Shown: in pieces, positions 1-7,305 of the stretch
Layout of the letters: each line of letters opens with the position of its first letter
How positions within the stretch are numbered: position 1 is the stretch's first letter
Origin: Alkalihalobacterium alkalinitrilicum
GTDB taxonomy: Bacteria > Bacillota > Bacilli > Bacillales > Bacillaceae_F
Direction: 5' to 3'
NCBI RefSeq assembly: GCF_002019605.1
Contig: NZ_KV917368.1
Location: 1,384,055 to 1,448,054, forward strand
DNA: 64,000 bases
Translations under genes and position numbers: made by a program
The notes under the pieces: generated by a model
What the model was told of the DNA's origin: nothing
The model's database searches: none
The model's input: only the letters and a program-made list of their open reading frames with translations

Positions 1-249
1 GGTGTTAAAAACAAAATTTTTCAAAGCATGTCACGTAAAGCAACCTGCGCAGACAACGCTTCGATGGAGAACTTCTTTGGGATTTTAAAGCAAGAAATGT
101 ATTATGGGGAAGAATTGGTAAGCTATGAAGAATTAAAAAGACGAATTGAAGAATATATCTACTGGTATAACCATGAACGATCAAAAGAAAAATTGGCTGG
201 GATGAGTCCAGTTGAATACCGAACTCACTCCAACCAATCAGCTGCATAA
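1..249 (+). CDS. IS3-family transposase OrfB, C-terminal end (partial)
   Basis: The reading frame is open from base 1, so this is the tail of a gene that begins outside the window. The visible 82 residues match the end of an IS3/IS150-group OrfB integrase-type transposase: the segment DNASMENFFGILKQEM carries the last catalytic Glu of the DDE triad in its usual NxxxESFF-like setting, and WYNHERSKEKLAGMSPVEY is the standard C-terminal motif. The right end of the element probably lies just after the stop, near base 277, where a GGGGGTAACC-type terminus is visible. The other end is not in the window, so completeness cannot be judged. Confidence 0.85.
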   Translation, partial: GVKNKIFQSMSRKATCADNASMENFFGILKQEMYYGEELVSYEELKRRIEEYIYWYNHERSKEKLAGMSPVEYRTHSNQSAA

Positions 250-426
250 TAAAAACTCTAACATTTGGGGGTAACCACCCATGAATAATTGATAAGGCTC
301 TATTTTTTTATGTAGGTAGTTTAAGTTCACTTGGTAATTCCGAGGCAAACTCAACTTCATTAGAAACGATATACTTAAATAATTTAACAATAACTTATGT
401 ACAGATATACAAACTCCGTGCCTATT
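250..426. other. Intergenic, IS3 right end plus a short coding remnant
   Basis: The first ~30 bases hold the probable IS3 terminus. Bases ~305-360, read on the minus strand, translate as a plausible protein tail (NEVEFASELPSELKLPT followed by a stop) that is not attached to any start. It may be the end of a gene cut by the IS; I do not recognise the family. Confidence 0.3.
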
Positions 427-1812
427 TTATAGGCTTTTTACAATCCTTCCGGCTGTTTCTTTACCATTTTTTATACAAGCTCCTATACCTACCCCATAAT
501 ATGAACAACCCGCTAGAATTACATTAGGATATAGGGTGGCCATTTTTTTATTGAGTGAGTGAATAGCTTGGCTATGTTTTAAGTGGTAATTTGGCATTTG
601 TTGATCCCAATTTGTCACTTCAACGTGTTTGGGTGTACCTTTCAGACCTAAACTCATTTCAATGTCTGTCAGAGCGGCTTGTACGAGTTCATCTTCATTC
701 AATTGGTTTAATGATTCGTAAGCTGGATTAGAACTTTTATAGAAAAGTCTGACTAACAACTGTTGTTGTTTTGAAGTATGCTCCCATTTTCTACTGGTCC
801 ACGTACACGCATCACATTTTACATTACTATTTTCTGAAACAATAAAACCTGTCCCATCTGCTGGTAACTCATTGTCTGCAATATCAAAACCGAGATAAAT
901 GCTAATTAGCGATGAATTTTTTAATAAGTTAAAATCTAGATCTAGTTCTTCGTTCTTTAATATATTCTGCGAAACATCATGAGGTGTCGTTAATACAACA
1001 TAATCCGCTTCAAGTTTTTTATCATTTGAATAAGTTATTTCATATTTGTTATTTTCGAAACGGATTGAGTTGGTGTTTACTCCTTTTACTATTTTACAAT
1101 CCTTTAATTCTGCTTCAAACTGGTCAATCAATGCTGACAAACCATTATTAAACGAAATGAATTTTTTGTCTGCAGCCGCGAGAAATTGTTTTCTATTTTC
1201 TGCTAACCCTTTAATAATGCTACCGTACTTATTTTTATATTCAAGCAAATAAGGTAGTGTTGAAGCAATCGTTAACTTATTAAGGTCTCCTGAATACACA
1301 CCTGATAATACAGGGGCAATCTGCTTTGCAACTAACTCTTTTCCTAGAAAATGTTCAAGAAACGATCCGATTGAGCTTTCGTGAGTGAACGTTTCGTTGT
1401 TGGTATCTAAATCTTTAAGCGCTTCATTTTTACCTTCTGTAGACACTAGTGTACTGCTAAATAAAGATTCTACACTTGTTGGGATACCAAACACCGTATC
1501 AACAGGAATAGCGTGTAACTCATTATTTGTATAAATATACGAAATCCCTGTTGCATTATAAACGACTTCGTCTTCTATATTTAACTCTTTAATTAACGGC
1601 ATGACACTCTCGTGTCGTGCAACGATAGAATCTGCACCAGTTTCAATAATGAAATCCCTATTACGTACGGTATGGATTTTTCCACCCAAGTACTCATTTT
1701 TTTCCATTAAAATTAACTCAACTTCTAAATGTTTCTCTCTTTTAAGCTTTTGCAAATAATGAATCGTAGATAGCCCTGTAATTCCCCCACCGATAACAAC
1801 AATTGTTTTCAA
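427..1812 (-). CDS. cgoX: Coproporphyrinogen III oxidase / protoporphyrinogen oxidase family (CgoX, HemY)
   Basis: FAD-dependent oxidase of the coproporphyrin-dependent haem pathway used by Gram-positive bacteria; it converts coproporphyrinogen III to coproporphyrin III. The N-terminus carries the dinucleotide fold VIGGGITGLS (residues 5-14) and a following acidic MEKNEYLGG, and the C-terminus has the FAD-binding AGCSYYGVGIGACIKNG segment. At 461 residues it has the usual family length and appears intact. It stands alone here; in many Bacillaceae hemEH and hemY form one operon, so this may be a second copy or a relocated gene. Specific substrate (copro- versus protoporphyrinogen) is inferred from taxonomy, not from the sequence. 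Confidence 0.88.
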   Translation of the reverse strand: MKTIVVIGGGITGLSTIHYLQKLKREKHLEVELILMEKNEYLGGKIHTVRNRDFIIETGADSIVARHESVMPLIKELNIEDEVVYNATGISYIYTNNELHAIPVDTVFGIPTSVESLFSSTLVSTEGKNEALKDLDTNNETFTHESSIGSFLEHFLGKELVAKQIAPVLSGVYSGDLNKLTIASTLPYLLEYKNKYGSIIKGLAENRKQFLAAADKKFISFNNGLSALIDQFEAELKDCKIVKGVNTNSIRFENNKYEITYSNDKKLEADYVVLTTPHDVSQNILKNEELDLDFNLLKNSSLISIYLGFDIADNELPADGTGFIVSENSNVKCDACTWTSRKWEHTSKQQQLLVRLFYKSSNPAYESLNQLNEDELVQAALTDIEMSLGLKGTPKHVEVTNWDQQMPNYHLKHSQAIHSLNKKMATLYPNVILAGCSYYGVGIGACIKNGKETAGRIVKSL

Positions 1813-1868
1813 TACATTTCAACTCCTAATAATCATTACCTACCTAATATAAATGATTTCACTATAAA

Positions 1869-1906
1869 GTGCTAGGCACCTATAGCACTCAATAGGTTCC
1901 TAGCAC
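1869..1906. repeat. Long imperfect hairpin upstream of cgoX
   Basis: GTGCTAGG and CCTAGCAC form perfect 8-bp outer arms, and ACCTAT pairs with ATAGGT inside, giving about 14 pairs around an 8-base loop. A second hairpin, CTATCCTG with CAGGATAG, follows at about 1917-1947. There is no clear U-tract on either strand, so these look more like REP-type palindromes or a leader structure than simple terminators. Confidence 0.45.
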
Positions 1907-1947
1907 TACTTGTTCACTATCCTGTAAATATTTCCACATCAGGATAG

Positions 1948-2268
1948 CAGATATTCGACTTTTTTGGTCTTGCTAACGTAAATATTAACGCTAAAAAGTC
2001 CAATTCGTCAGATGTACATTATAAAATTATCACTTGTCTCCCTACTGATGTGTTCGATCTCTGGTTAATCCCATCGAAAGTCCTACAAGTACAGATTAGG
2101 GTTTTTGGGCAATGGTCATCATGTGCTTTATTCAACTTGGTGGTTTAGGGTAATCGTGTTTACTCCATAACGAAAAAAGCAGAAAAAACTTCGCAAACGT
2201 TTGTGTTCTTCAAATGTTTGCATTCATAAATAGGATTAGTATTTCATTAAATTGGGTCACTCTTCCAG
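1948..2268. other. Non-coding stretch with a 11-bp hairpin
   Basis: No convincing gene is present. GCAAACGTTTG (from 2194) pairs perfectly with CAAATGTTTGC (to 2223) across a 7-base loop, next to an A-rich flank on the left; this could terminate transcription on the minus strand. The rest shows no coding signal that I can support. Confidence 0.35.
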
Positions 2269-2364
2269 TCATTTTATTAATGCTTCTAAGATCAATGTTA
2301 CGATTTTCGCTAATTTTCCTTGTATATCCACTAATACTGATGCTGTATCCGCTTGCCTAAGCAT
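2269..2364 (-). pseudogene. N-terminal remnant of an isochorismatase-family hydrolase
   Basis: A 31-codon frame begins MLRQADTASVLVDIQGKLA, which is the characteristic start of isochorismatase-like cysteine hydrolases (usually LLVVDVQ, with the catalytic Asp). It has an upstream GGGGAGG ribosome site at a sensible distance, but then runs to a stop after 31 codons; members of this family are about 180 residues. The rest of the gene is missing, so this is a relic. It adjoins other relics at 2.5-3.1 kb, which suggests one decayed accessory catabolic block. Confidence 0.6.
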
Positions 2365-2470
2365 CTTGAACCTCCCCTTTTGTTTGGTACTTATTATTAT
2401 CAACAATGCAAACCTATCACCCGAGATATAAAAATTACTTTATAAGGCTCGAATGATAGATAATGGTACT

Positions 2471-2975
2471 CTAACAAATAGCATTTACTCTATCTTTCCT
2501 ACGAATATGTGAGACCTCATTATGAGGTACGCCATTATATTTAGACATCAATGCAGAAGCCCCAATGATCATATCTCTAAGACCAGCAAGTGCTCCGATA
2601 CATGATTGCCAGTGATGGTTCGCGAAAGACTCTGCTAATTTGCCTGTATATTCCCACTCTGCACATAAGAAAACTTTTTCCCACGGGATAAACACATCAT
2701 TGAAAATAACAAGTGCTGTTCAATGTCCATAATTGAACTAAATGGAGCTTCAGCTGCTGGCTTTGCAATCATTTGTAAACCTGGTGCATCGACTTGAACG
2801 GCAAACGATACTGCGTAATCAACATCCTTTTCTTTCATCGCACGAGTTGGGAGCACAATAAACTCATGAACATAAGGATCCCCTGTTAAATTGGCTTTTG
2901 CCCCGCGGAAGACAATCCCTTTTTGATTTTTTTCAACGACACGAACATATAAATTTAATCGGATACTTGATCACA
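2471..2975 (-). pseudogene. HpaB / 4-hydroxybutyryl-CoA dehydratase-family flavoprotein, decayed
   Basis: Two overlapping minus-strand frames together spell a part of the 4-hydroxyphenylacetate 3-monooxygenase (HpaB) superfamily. The upstream piece reads ...GIVFRGAKANLTG, VHEFIVLPTRAM, DYAVSFAVQVDAPGL; the downstream piece continues with FIPWEKVFLCAEWEY and ALMSKYNGVPHN, all in family order. At least one frameshift (about 2690) separates them, and both the N-terminus and the C-terminal third are absent (the intact family is about 480-500 residues). The enzymes hydroxylate phenols or dehydrate 4-hydroxybutyryl-CoA; which branch this was cannot be told. No function should be expected. Confidence 0.75.
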
Positions 2976-3030
2976 AAATTTCGTATAAGGCTGTAACGTC
3001 TTTACTATGACTCTCCATCGGATCAGAAAC

Positions 3031-3125
3031 CTGCGATTTCCTTTTGTAGTCGTAGCATGAAATCTTTTTTTCGAAAAAACATTCACTGCAGCATCGATAA
3101 TTTCTGCTCTTTTTCTAAAAATTAA
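3031..3125 (-). pseudogene. TetR/AcrR-family regulator, N-terminal helix-turn-helix remnant
   Basis: Minus-strand translation gives RKRAEIIDAAVNVFSKKRF then HATTTK, the start of a TetR DNA-binding domain. Deleting one A from the run of four at about 3042-3045 restores KEIAG, the expected continuation, so a 1-base frameshift is present. Sequence then passes into the HpaB-like relic. The regulator probably once controlled this catabolic block. The assignment rests on about 25 residues. Confidence 0.5.
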
Positions 3126-3328
3126 TCTTCAAAAAATCATAAATTTACCATGTGTTAATACAGTAACAGAATAAACAATTGCTAATGTAATAATTTGTTA
3201 TTAAAATAAGTAATTTTTCATATATATTGATAAAACCACCACTGTTTTGAGAGATAAAAGTTATTGGTTTTGAACCACAACTAAGAGCTATTCATCATAA
3301 AATTAATTAAATGCAAGGGGAGAAAATT

Positions 3329-4252
3329 ATGGCCATAAAACCACCACTGTTACAAAGTGGAGATACGATCGGATTAGTAACACTGGGCAGCCCTCTTGAT
3401 GCTAATATTATTAACATGAGAATTCAGAATTTGAGAGATATGGGCTTTAATATCGCTTTTGGGAGGCACATGTATTCTTGGCAAGGAATCGCAGCTGCTC
3501 CTGCCGAGCAAAGATCTGAAGATGTTATGAACATGTTCCGAGACCCGAGTATCAAAATGATCCTTCCAACACGAGGGGGTACAGGAGTTCAGACTATCCT
3601 TCCTTATCTCGATTTTGATGTCATTAGAGAGAATCCCAAACTAATTTCTGGTTATAGTGACATCACGGTATTACTAAATAGTTTGTATCAGTACAGTAAT
3701 TTAATTACGTTCCACAGCTTAATGCTTATCGATTTTAGACCTGACACACCTGCCTATAATTACAATCATTTTTTTTCAGCGACCTCTACATTAGTATCTC
3801 CGAGAATTATCGAAAATCCACCCGAAATGCCATTAATGAGTTTAGTACCAGGAAATGTAACTGGAGCAATTGTTGGAGGAAATATAGCTTCAATTGTAAA
3901 TACTCTAGGTACTCCATTTGAAATTGATACAAAAGGAAAAATTCTTTTTTTAGAAGAAATTAATGCACCTACAACGATGATATATCGTTATTTCACACAA
4001 TTACAAATGTCAGGGAAGCTTGATGATTCTATTGGTATTATCATGGGTGAATGTATAAATTGTCTTGCCTCTTATGGATCAACGTATGAAAATTTAATAA
4101 ATGAATGGTTAGTTCCTTTAGGTAAACCGTTAATGGTTAACCTTGCTACAGGTCATGGACTGTATAAAGCGACGATTCCTATCGGTGCTAGGGTTAATCT
4201 TAATACGACAAAAAATACATTGACTGTAATGGAACCAACTGTTTCTCCTTAA
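3329..4252 (+). CDS. LD-carboxypeptidase (peptidase family S66)
   Basis: Probable murein tetrapeptide LD-carboxypeptidase of the LdcA/MccF family, a cytoplasmic serine peptidase that trims the terminal D-Ala of recycled wall peptides. The nucleophile motif SGYSDIT sits near residue 110, preceded by the conserved TRGGTGVQTILPYLD; the acidic residue in LFLEEINAP and the His in ATGHG near the C-terminus complete the expected Ser-Glu-His set. I start at 3329 because AAGGGGAG at 3315 is 7 bases upstream, and the in-frame ATG at 3311 has that site inside its own codons. This gives 307 residues, normal for the family. MccF-like self-immunity activity is an alternative role. Confidence 0.87.
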   Translation: MAIKPPLLQSGDTIGLVTLGSPLDANIINMRIQNLRDMGFNIAFGRHMYSWQGIAAAPAEQRSEDVMNMFRDPSIKMILPTRGGTGVQTILPYLDFDVIRENPKLISGYSDITVLLNSLYQYSNLITFHSLMLIDFRPDTPAYNYNHFFSATSTLVSPRIIENPPEMPLMSLVPGNVTGAIVGGNIASIVNTLGTPFEIDTKGKILFLEEINAPTTMIYRYFTQLQMSGKLDDSIGIIMGECINCLASYGSTYENLINEWLVPLGKPLMVNLATGHGLYKATIPIGARVNLNTTKNTLTVMEPTVSP

Positions 4253-4450
4253 CTAAATTAATATTAAAAAGCAACACATAATTAGCGTATCAGGTTCACT
4301 TCAGGTGCAACCAATCATTTCAAATGATAACGTATAGGTTTTTAAATGAAAATTTATTATCTAAACACCCTTCGAATAGTTTATTCTCCCATTGGTTACG
4401 ATAATATTTGTAATCAGGTCAAAATCACATTTCCTAGGAGGGTTTTAACT

Positions 4451-4933
4451 ATGAACTTTTTTGATTGGTTAAACGGTGAAGACGAAACTCAGAAGGAAAG
4501 TCGAAAAGAAGTACGTAAAGTTGACCGAGCTACAGATACAGAATTTGCAGATGACAACGCACACCTGGACCTTCGTGAAGAAGAGTTAGATATTGACAAA
4601 TATCGTGTGGAAACTGGCGATGTTGTGCTTCATAAGGATATCATCGAAGAAGAACAAACTGTTAATGTTCCAGTTGCTCATGATCAAGTAGTCGTGGAGA
4701 GAAAAGCAATTGATCGTGAACCAACTGATGAACCGATATCGAATGAAGAAACTGTCCACATTCCCGTTACTGCGGAAAAGATCGATGTAGATAAGCATAC
4801 GGTTGTAACTGGTGAAATTTCTGCTCACAAACGTTCAGTTCAAGAAACTGAGCAAGTACGCGATGTAATTCATAAAGAAGTAGCAGACGTAGAAGCACAT
4901 GGTGATACAGATGTTATTAATGAAGACCGGTAA
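4451..4933 (+). CDS. DUF2382 (YsnF/AvaK) domain protein, soluble
   Basis: A highly charged 160-residue protein with two DUF2382-type units: LREEELDIDKYRVETGDVVL followed by VNVPVAHDQVVVE, and VHIPVTAEKIDVDK with TGEISAHKRSV. The domain occurs in general-stress proteins (B. subtilis YsnF); its biochemical role is unknown. I start at 4451 because CTAGGAGGG lies 7-9 bases upstream, whereas the longer frame from 4346 has no ribosome site. There is no signal or membrane segment. A paralogue at 5235 follows after a structured repeat. The N-terminal FFDWLNGEDET stretch is not part of the domain. Confidence 0.82.
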   Translation: MNFFDWLNGEDETQKESRKEVRKVDRATDTEFADDNAHLDLREEELDIDKYRVETGDVVLHKDIIEEEQTVNVPVAHDQVVVERKAIDREPTDEPISNEETVHIPVTAEKIDVDKHTVVTGEISAHKRSVQETEQVRDVIHKEVADVEAHGDTDVINEDR

Positions 4934-5007
4934 TTAAAGTACTGAGGCTGATTCGAAAAACGGTCAGCCTCTTTTCATATTTCACCACTTCAATGGGCAT
5001 CATAATA

Positions 5008-5210
5008 ATGTGAAATTTCCATCAGTGAGGTTCCTCCACTGATGTTTAGTTGAGGCCCACACGATGTGGTTTTCACGCAGCCGTTGCCACAGATCGTGGA
5101 GCATTTAGTTTGTATTCTTTTAGTTGTTACTGGCATTTATCGCCCACCTTATCCTTCTTTGATTTCTCGAAGTCTTGAGTGGGGGTATTACTGTCAGTTG
5201 TTGTGGGATA
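5008..5210 (+). repeat. Four-hairpin intergenic repeat, copy A (nearly full length)
   Basis: Copy A of a repeat seen eight times in this window. In order it holds stem 1, CATCAGTG/CACTGATG (5020-5044); stem 2, CCACA-CGA-TGTGG (5057-5069); stem 3, with inner CCAC/GTGG (5087-5098); and stem 4, ACTGGCA paired with TGTCAGT, enclosing CCCAC/GTGGG (about 5129-5197). It lies between two DUF2382 genes and ends about 15 bases before the ribosome site of the second, so it would be in that gene's leader if both were co-transcribed. Confidence 0.75.
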
Positions 5211-5234
5211 AAAAACTTTTACTCAGGAGGCTCT

Positions 5235-5765
5235 ATGGGAAAATCTATTCTTATTGGTGTTATAATGGGAGGCTTAATAAGTTGGTTATTGGGCTTTACT
5301 ATATTTACAGGAATTATCATTGGAGCAATTGTAGGTGGAATGCTTTACACAATACTGGCGAAAAAGAATCAAACAGCAGAAGAAACACAAAACAAATTTG
5401 ATGATAATACATTGCAGTTGCGCGAAGAGGAATTAGATATTAAAAAAGAACGAGTGCAAACAGGTGAAGTAAAAATTCATAAAGAGGTCGTTGAAGAACC
5501 AAAAACCATCACAGTCCCCATTCGCCGCGAAGAAATGGTGATAGAAGCTGGGAGTGACGAAGTTTACCGTATTCCTGTTAAAGAAGAGGAAATCGAAATT
5601 AATAAACATCCAGTTAAAGTAGCCGAAGTTTCAGTATCAAAACGACAAATTGAAGAAATACAACAAGTGAAAGAAACCATAAAAAAGGAAACGGCTGAGC
5701 TTGAGGTTAAAGGTGTAGCAGATGTTCAGGAGGATAACAAAAAACACCACCCCCATAAAAAATGA
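5235..5765 (+). CDS. DUF2382 (YsnF/AvaK) domain protein with N-terminal membrane segment
   Basis: Paralogue of the protein at 4451: the C-terminal two thirds repeat the same DUF2382 units (LREEELDIKKERVQTGEVKI, then ITVPIRREEMVIE, then RIPVKEEEIEINK). Here a glycine-rich hydrophobic N-terminus (residues ~4-38, ILIGVIMGGLISWLLG and onward) should anchor it in the membrane, so the pair offers one soluble and one membrane-bound version. Start chosen at 5235 because TCAGGAGG lies 5-7 bases upstream. The C-terminus is histidine- and lysine-rich (KKHHPHKK). Function unknown; stress protection is inferred from the family. Confidence 0.82.
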   Translation: MGKSILIGVIMGGLISWLLGFTIFTGIIIGAIVGGMLYTILAKKNQTAEETQNKFDDNTLQLREEELDIKKERVQTGEVKIHKEVVEEPKTITVPIRREEMVIEAGSDEVYRIPVKEEEIEINKHPVKVAEVSVSKRQIEEIQQVKETIKKETAELEVKGVADVQEDNKKHHPHKK

Positions 5766-5790
5766 GCCATATTAAACTGGCTCTTTCTTT
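5764..5790 (+). terminator. Rho-independent terminator after DUF2382 gene
   Basis: GAGCCA pairs with TGGCTC across a short A/T loop and is followed by TTTCTTT. It overlaps the stop codons of the convergent genes at 5765 and 5772. Confidence 0.75.
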
Positions 5791-6311
5791 ATATTATCCT
5801 GTTTAAGTTTTTTTATGTCATAAAAATCCATTGCTACAAGGGAAGACCTCACCATATATTTAGCAATAGCGATCGTCATTAATGAATGAACCCAAGTCCA
5901 ACCTTTATTGTACTTAATCAGTTGGGTATTCTTTTCTAACCACCATTCTGCCATGGCTTGTGGAAGAGCAAAGAACCAAACTTTGATAAGGGCTATCTTC
6001 CAGTTATCTTTTAAAGACATTCGACAATACCATGTTGTAACTAAAGAACATAAACAGTAATCGTAAAGAATACTACTTTGGTATACTTTAGGTAGAATTC
6101 TGACTGGATACTTCAAAAATCCTATCCTTTCTAATAACGGCGCAACAAATGTATTAGCGTATCCATTAAGTAAGAACGCCTTCATCCACTTTCTATAATC
6201 CTTTCCTATTATTGAAATAGGAACTGCTATTAATCCAAATGTTAAAAGGAACCGTAAAACGTTTTTTTCGAATTTGTTGAACAATGTGCTACTCCCTCCT
6301 CTCTTCACCAC
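5772..6311 (-). CDS. CBO0543-family membrane protein
   Basis: A 179-residue protein with several hydrophobic segments (around residues 20-35, 85-95, 107-118 and 140-155) and conserved aromatic/charged stretches such as AMAEWWLEKNTQLIKYNKGW typical of the CBO0543 family found in spore-forming Firmicutes. The function is not known; a role at the spore or cell membrane is only inferred from distribution. A GGAGGGAG ribosome site precedes the start, and the gene probably forms an operon with the DUF3231 gene 32 bases upstream. The start might be a few codons further in (MVKRGGSS is the first). Confidence 0.72.
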   Translation of the reverse strand: MVKRGGSSTLFNKFEKNVLRFLLTFGLIAVPISIIGKDYRKWMKAFLLNGYANTFVAPLLERIGFLKYPVRILPKVYQSSILYDYCLCSLVTTWYCRMSLKDNWKIALIKVWFFALPQAMAEWWLEKNTQLIKYNKGWTWVHSLMTIAIAKYMVRSSLVAMDFYDIKKLKQDNIKKEPV

Positions 6312-6343
6312 CTAATGATATTACAAATTATAATCTTTTTCTA

Positions 6344-6904
6344 TTATTGTGGTTGTCCTGGTGGGTAATAATATGGGGGTATCTTTAGCCAGCCACGTTT
6401 CATCATTAATGCTTTTAAGCTTGTACCAAACGTAAGCATTTCGAGATGAAATTTAAACCAAAGCATGCCCATGTCATTTCTAATGGAATCAATTTGTCCT
6501 TTTGCACACATTGCTAGACACGTTGTTAATTTTAATGTAATGCCATTGGCAATTTCTTCGTCAGTTAGCTTTACTCCTAAAGGAATTGCATTTGGTTCAG
6601 AGTTTGGTTTTGGCGGAGTTGTTTCAGGTAAAGGGATTCCTTCTTTTTTCATGAAGTCACCTAATTTCTGTGCTTGGCTTTCACACATTCTTATTGCATC
6701 TGTTAACATTTCCTTTACCTCATCGTCTATCGTTGTATTTAAGCTCATCTCCTCAAATCTGATAAATTCTCCTAACGACGTAAGATACACCCAACAATCC
6801 ATCGCTTCGCCAATATGTAATGGTGTTTTAGATGAAGTTAAATTATCAAATTCTTTACTTACTACATTCCAAACAGCTTCAAAAGTATTTGCCAACATTT
6901 TCAC
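6344..6904 (-). CDS. DUF3231 family protein
   Basis: A 186-residue mostly helical protein matching the DUF3231 family (often annotated from spore formers, distantly like coat protein CotF): LTSSKTPLHIGEAMDCWVYL at the N-terminus, a proline-rich middle (LPETTPPKPNSEPNAIPLG) and a C-terminal helical segment ending in tyrosine/proline-rich IPPYYYPPGQPQ. Other family members carry two such units; this has one. AAAGGGGTG precedes the start. It probably shares a transcript with the downstream CBO0543 gene. Role unknown, possibly sporulation. Confidence 0.75.
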   Translation of the reverse strand: MKMLANTFEAVWNVVSKEFDNLTSSKTPLHIGEAMDCWVYLTSLGEFIRFEEMSLNTTIDDEVKEMLTDAIRMCESQAQKLGDFMKKEGIPLPETTPPKPNSEPNAIPLGVKLTDEEIANGITLKLTTCLAMCAKGQIDSIRNDMGMLWFKFHLEMLTFGTSLKALMMKRGWLKIPPYYYPPGQPQ

Positions 6905-6978
6905 CCCTTTTTATCTATATTAAGTAGTTTTAATCTGAAACCTATAAATCATTCTTAGGGAATGGAAGTAATATTTAC

Positions 6979-7070
6979 TAGTTAAGGCCCACACGATGTG
7001 GGGGTCACACAGACGTTGCCACAGAACGTGGCGCATTTAGTCTGTGTCATTTAGTTGTTACTGGCAGTTA
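6979..7070 (+). repeat. Four-hairpin repeat, copy B (stems 2-3 and half of stem 4)
   Basis: Contains CCCACA-CGA-TGTGGG and the best-preserved stem 3: outer CACAGAC (7008-7014) with GTCTGTG (7040-7046), inner GCCAC (7018-7022) with GTGGC (7028-7032). It stops after ACTGGCAG, the 5' arm of stem 4; stem 1 is missing as well. Confidence 0.7.
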
Positions 7071-7096
7071 TTGAACTAATGACAAACGCGGATTAT

Positions 7097-7132
7097 TAGA
7101 AAAAAACTGGCTCCGTTTTATGGAACCAGTTT
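7097..7132 (-). terminator. Terminator for the small minus-strand ORF
   Basis: AACTGG-CTCC pairs with GGA-CCAGTT (7105-7132) and on the minus strand is followed by TTTTTTTC. It lies 10 bases beyond the stop of the 39-codon ORF, which supports that ORF being transcribed. Confidence 0.65.
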
Positions 7133-7142
7133 ATGAAATTAA

Positions 7143-7262
7143 TCAAGAACGACTAAGTTTGAGAAGATATAAGAAGCTTATCAGGTTAATGTGAAATTGT
7201 TGAGTTAGTTTACTGACCTTTTTTATGAGTGGACTAAGCAATAATCGTATTAAACGAACCAT
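7143..7262 (-). CDS. Possible small basic protein, 39 residues
   Basis: A 39-codon frame, MVRLIRLLLSPLIKKVSKLT and onward, starts 8 bases after a strong TAGGAGG ribosome site and is followed by a good terminator at 7097-7132. The product is basic and amphipathic or hydrophobic. I do not recognise a family. The IS4 element at 7306 has been inserted about 40 bases upstream, so its promoter may be disrupted. Confidence 0.4.
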   Translation of the reverse strand: MVRLIRLLLSPLIKKVSKLTQQFHINLISFLYLLKLSRS

Positions 7263-7305
7263 TTTCATCGCCTCCTACCAAAAGTATTGGCAATAATCCA
7301 TTTAT

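Noticed and set aside
5008-5210. Repeat considered as a MITE with terminal inverted repeats
   Set aside because: The two ends of the full copies are not inverted copies of each other, and no target duplication is visible at any copy.
5066-5401. 111-codon plus-strand ORF overlapping the second DUF2382 gene
   Set aside because: It reads repeat copy A and then the DUF2382 gene in the wrong frame; no ribosome site.
6979-7070. Repeat copies considered as a CRISPR array
   Set aside because: Copies are kilobases apart and separated by unrelated genes; there is no regular spacer pattern and no cas gene in the window.
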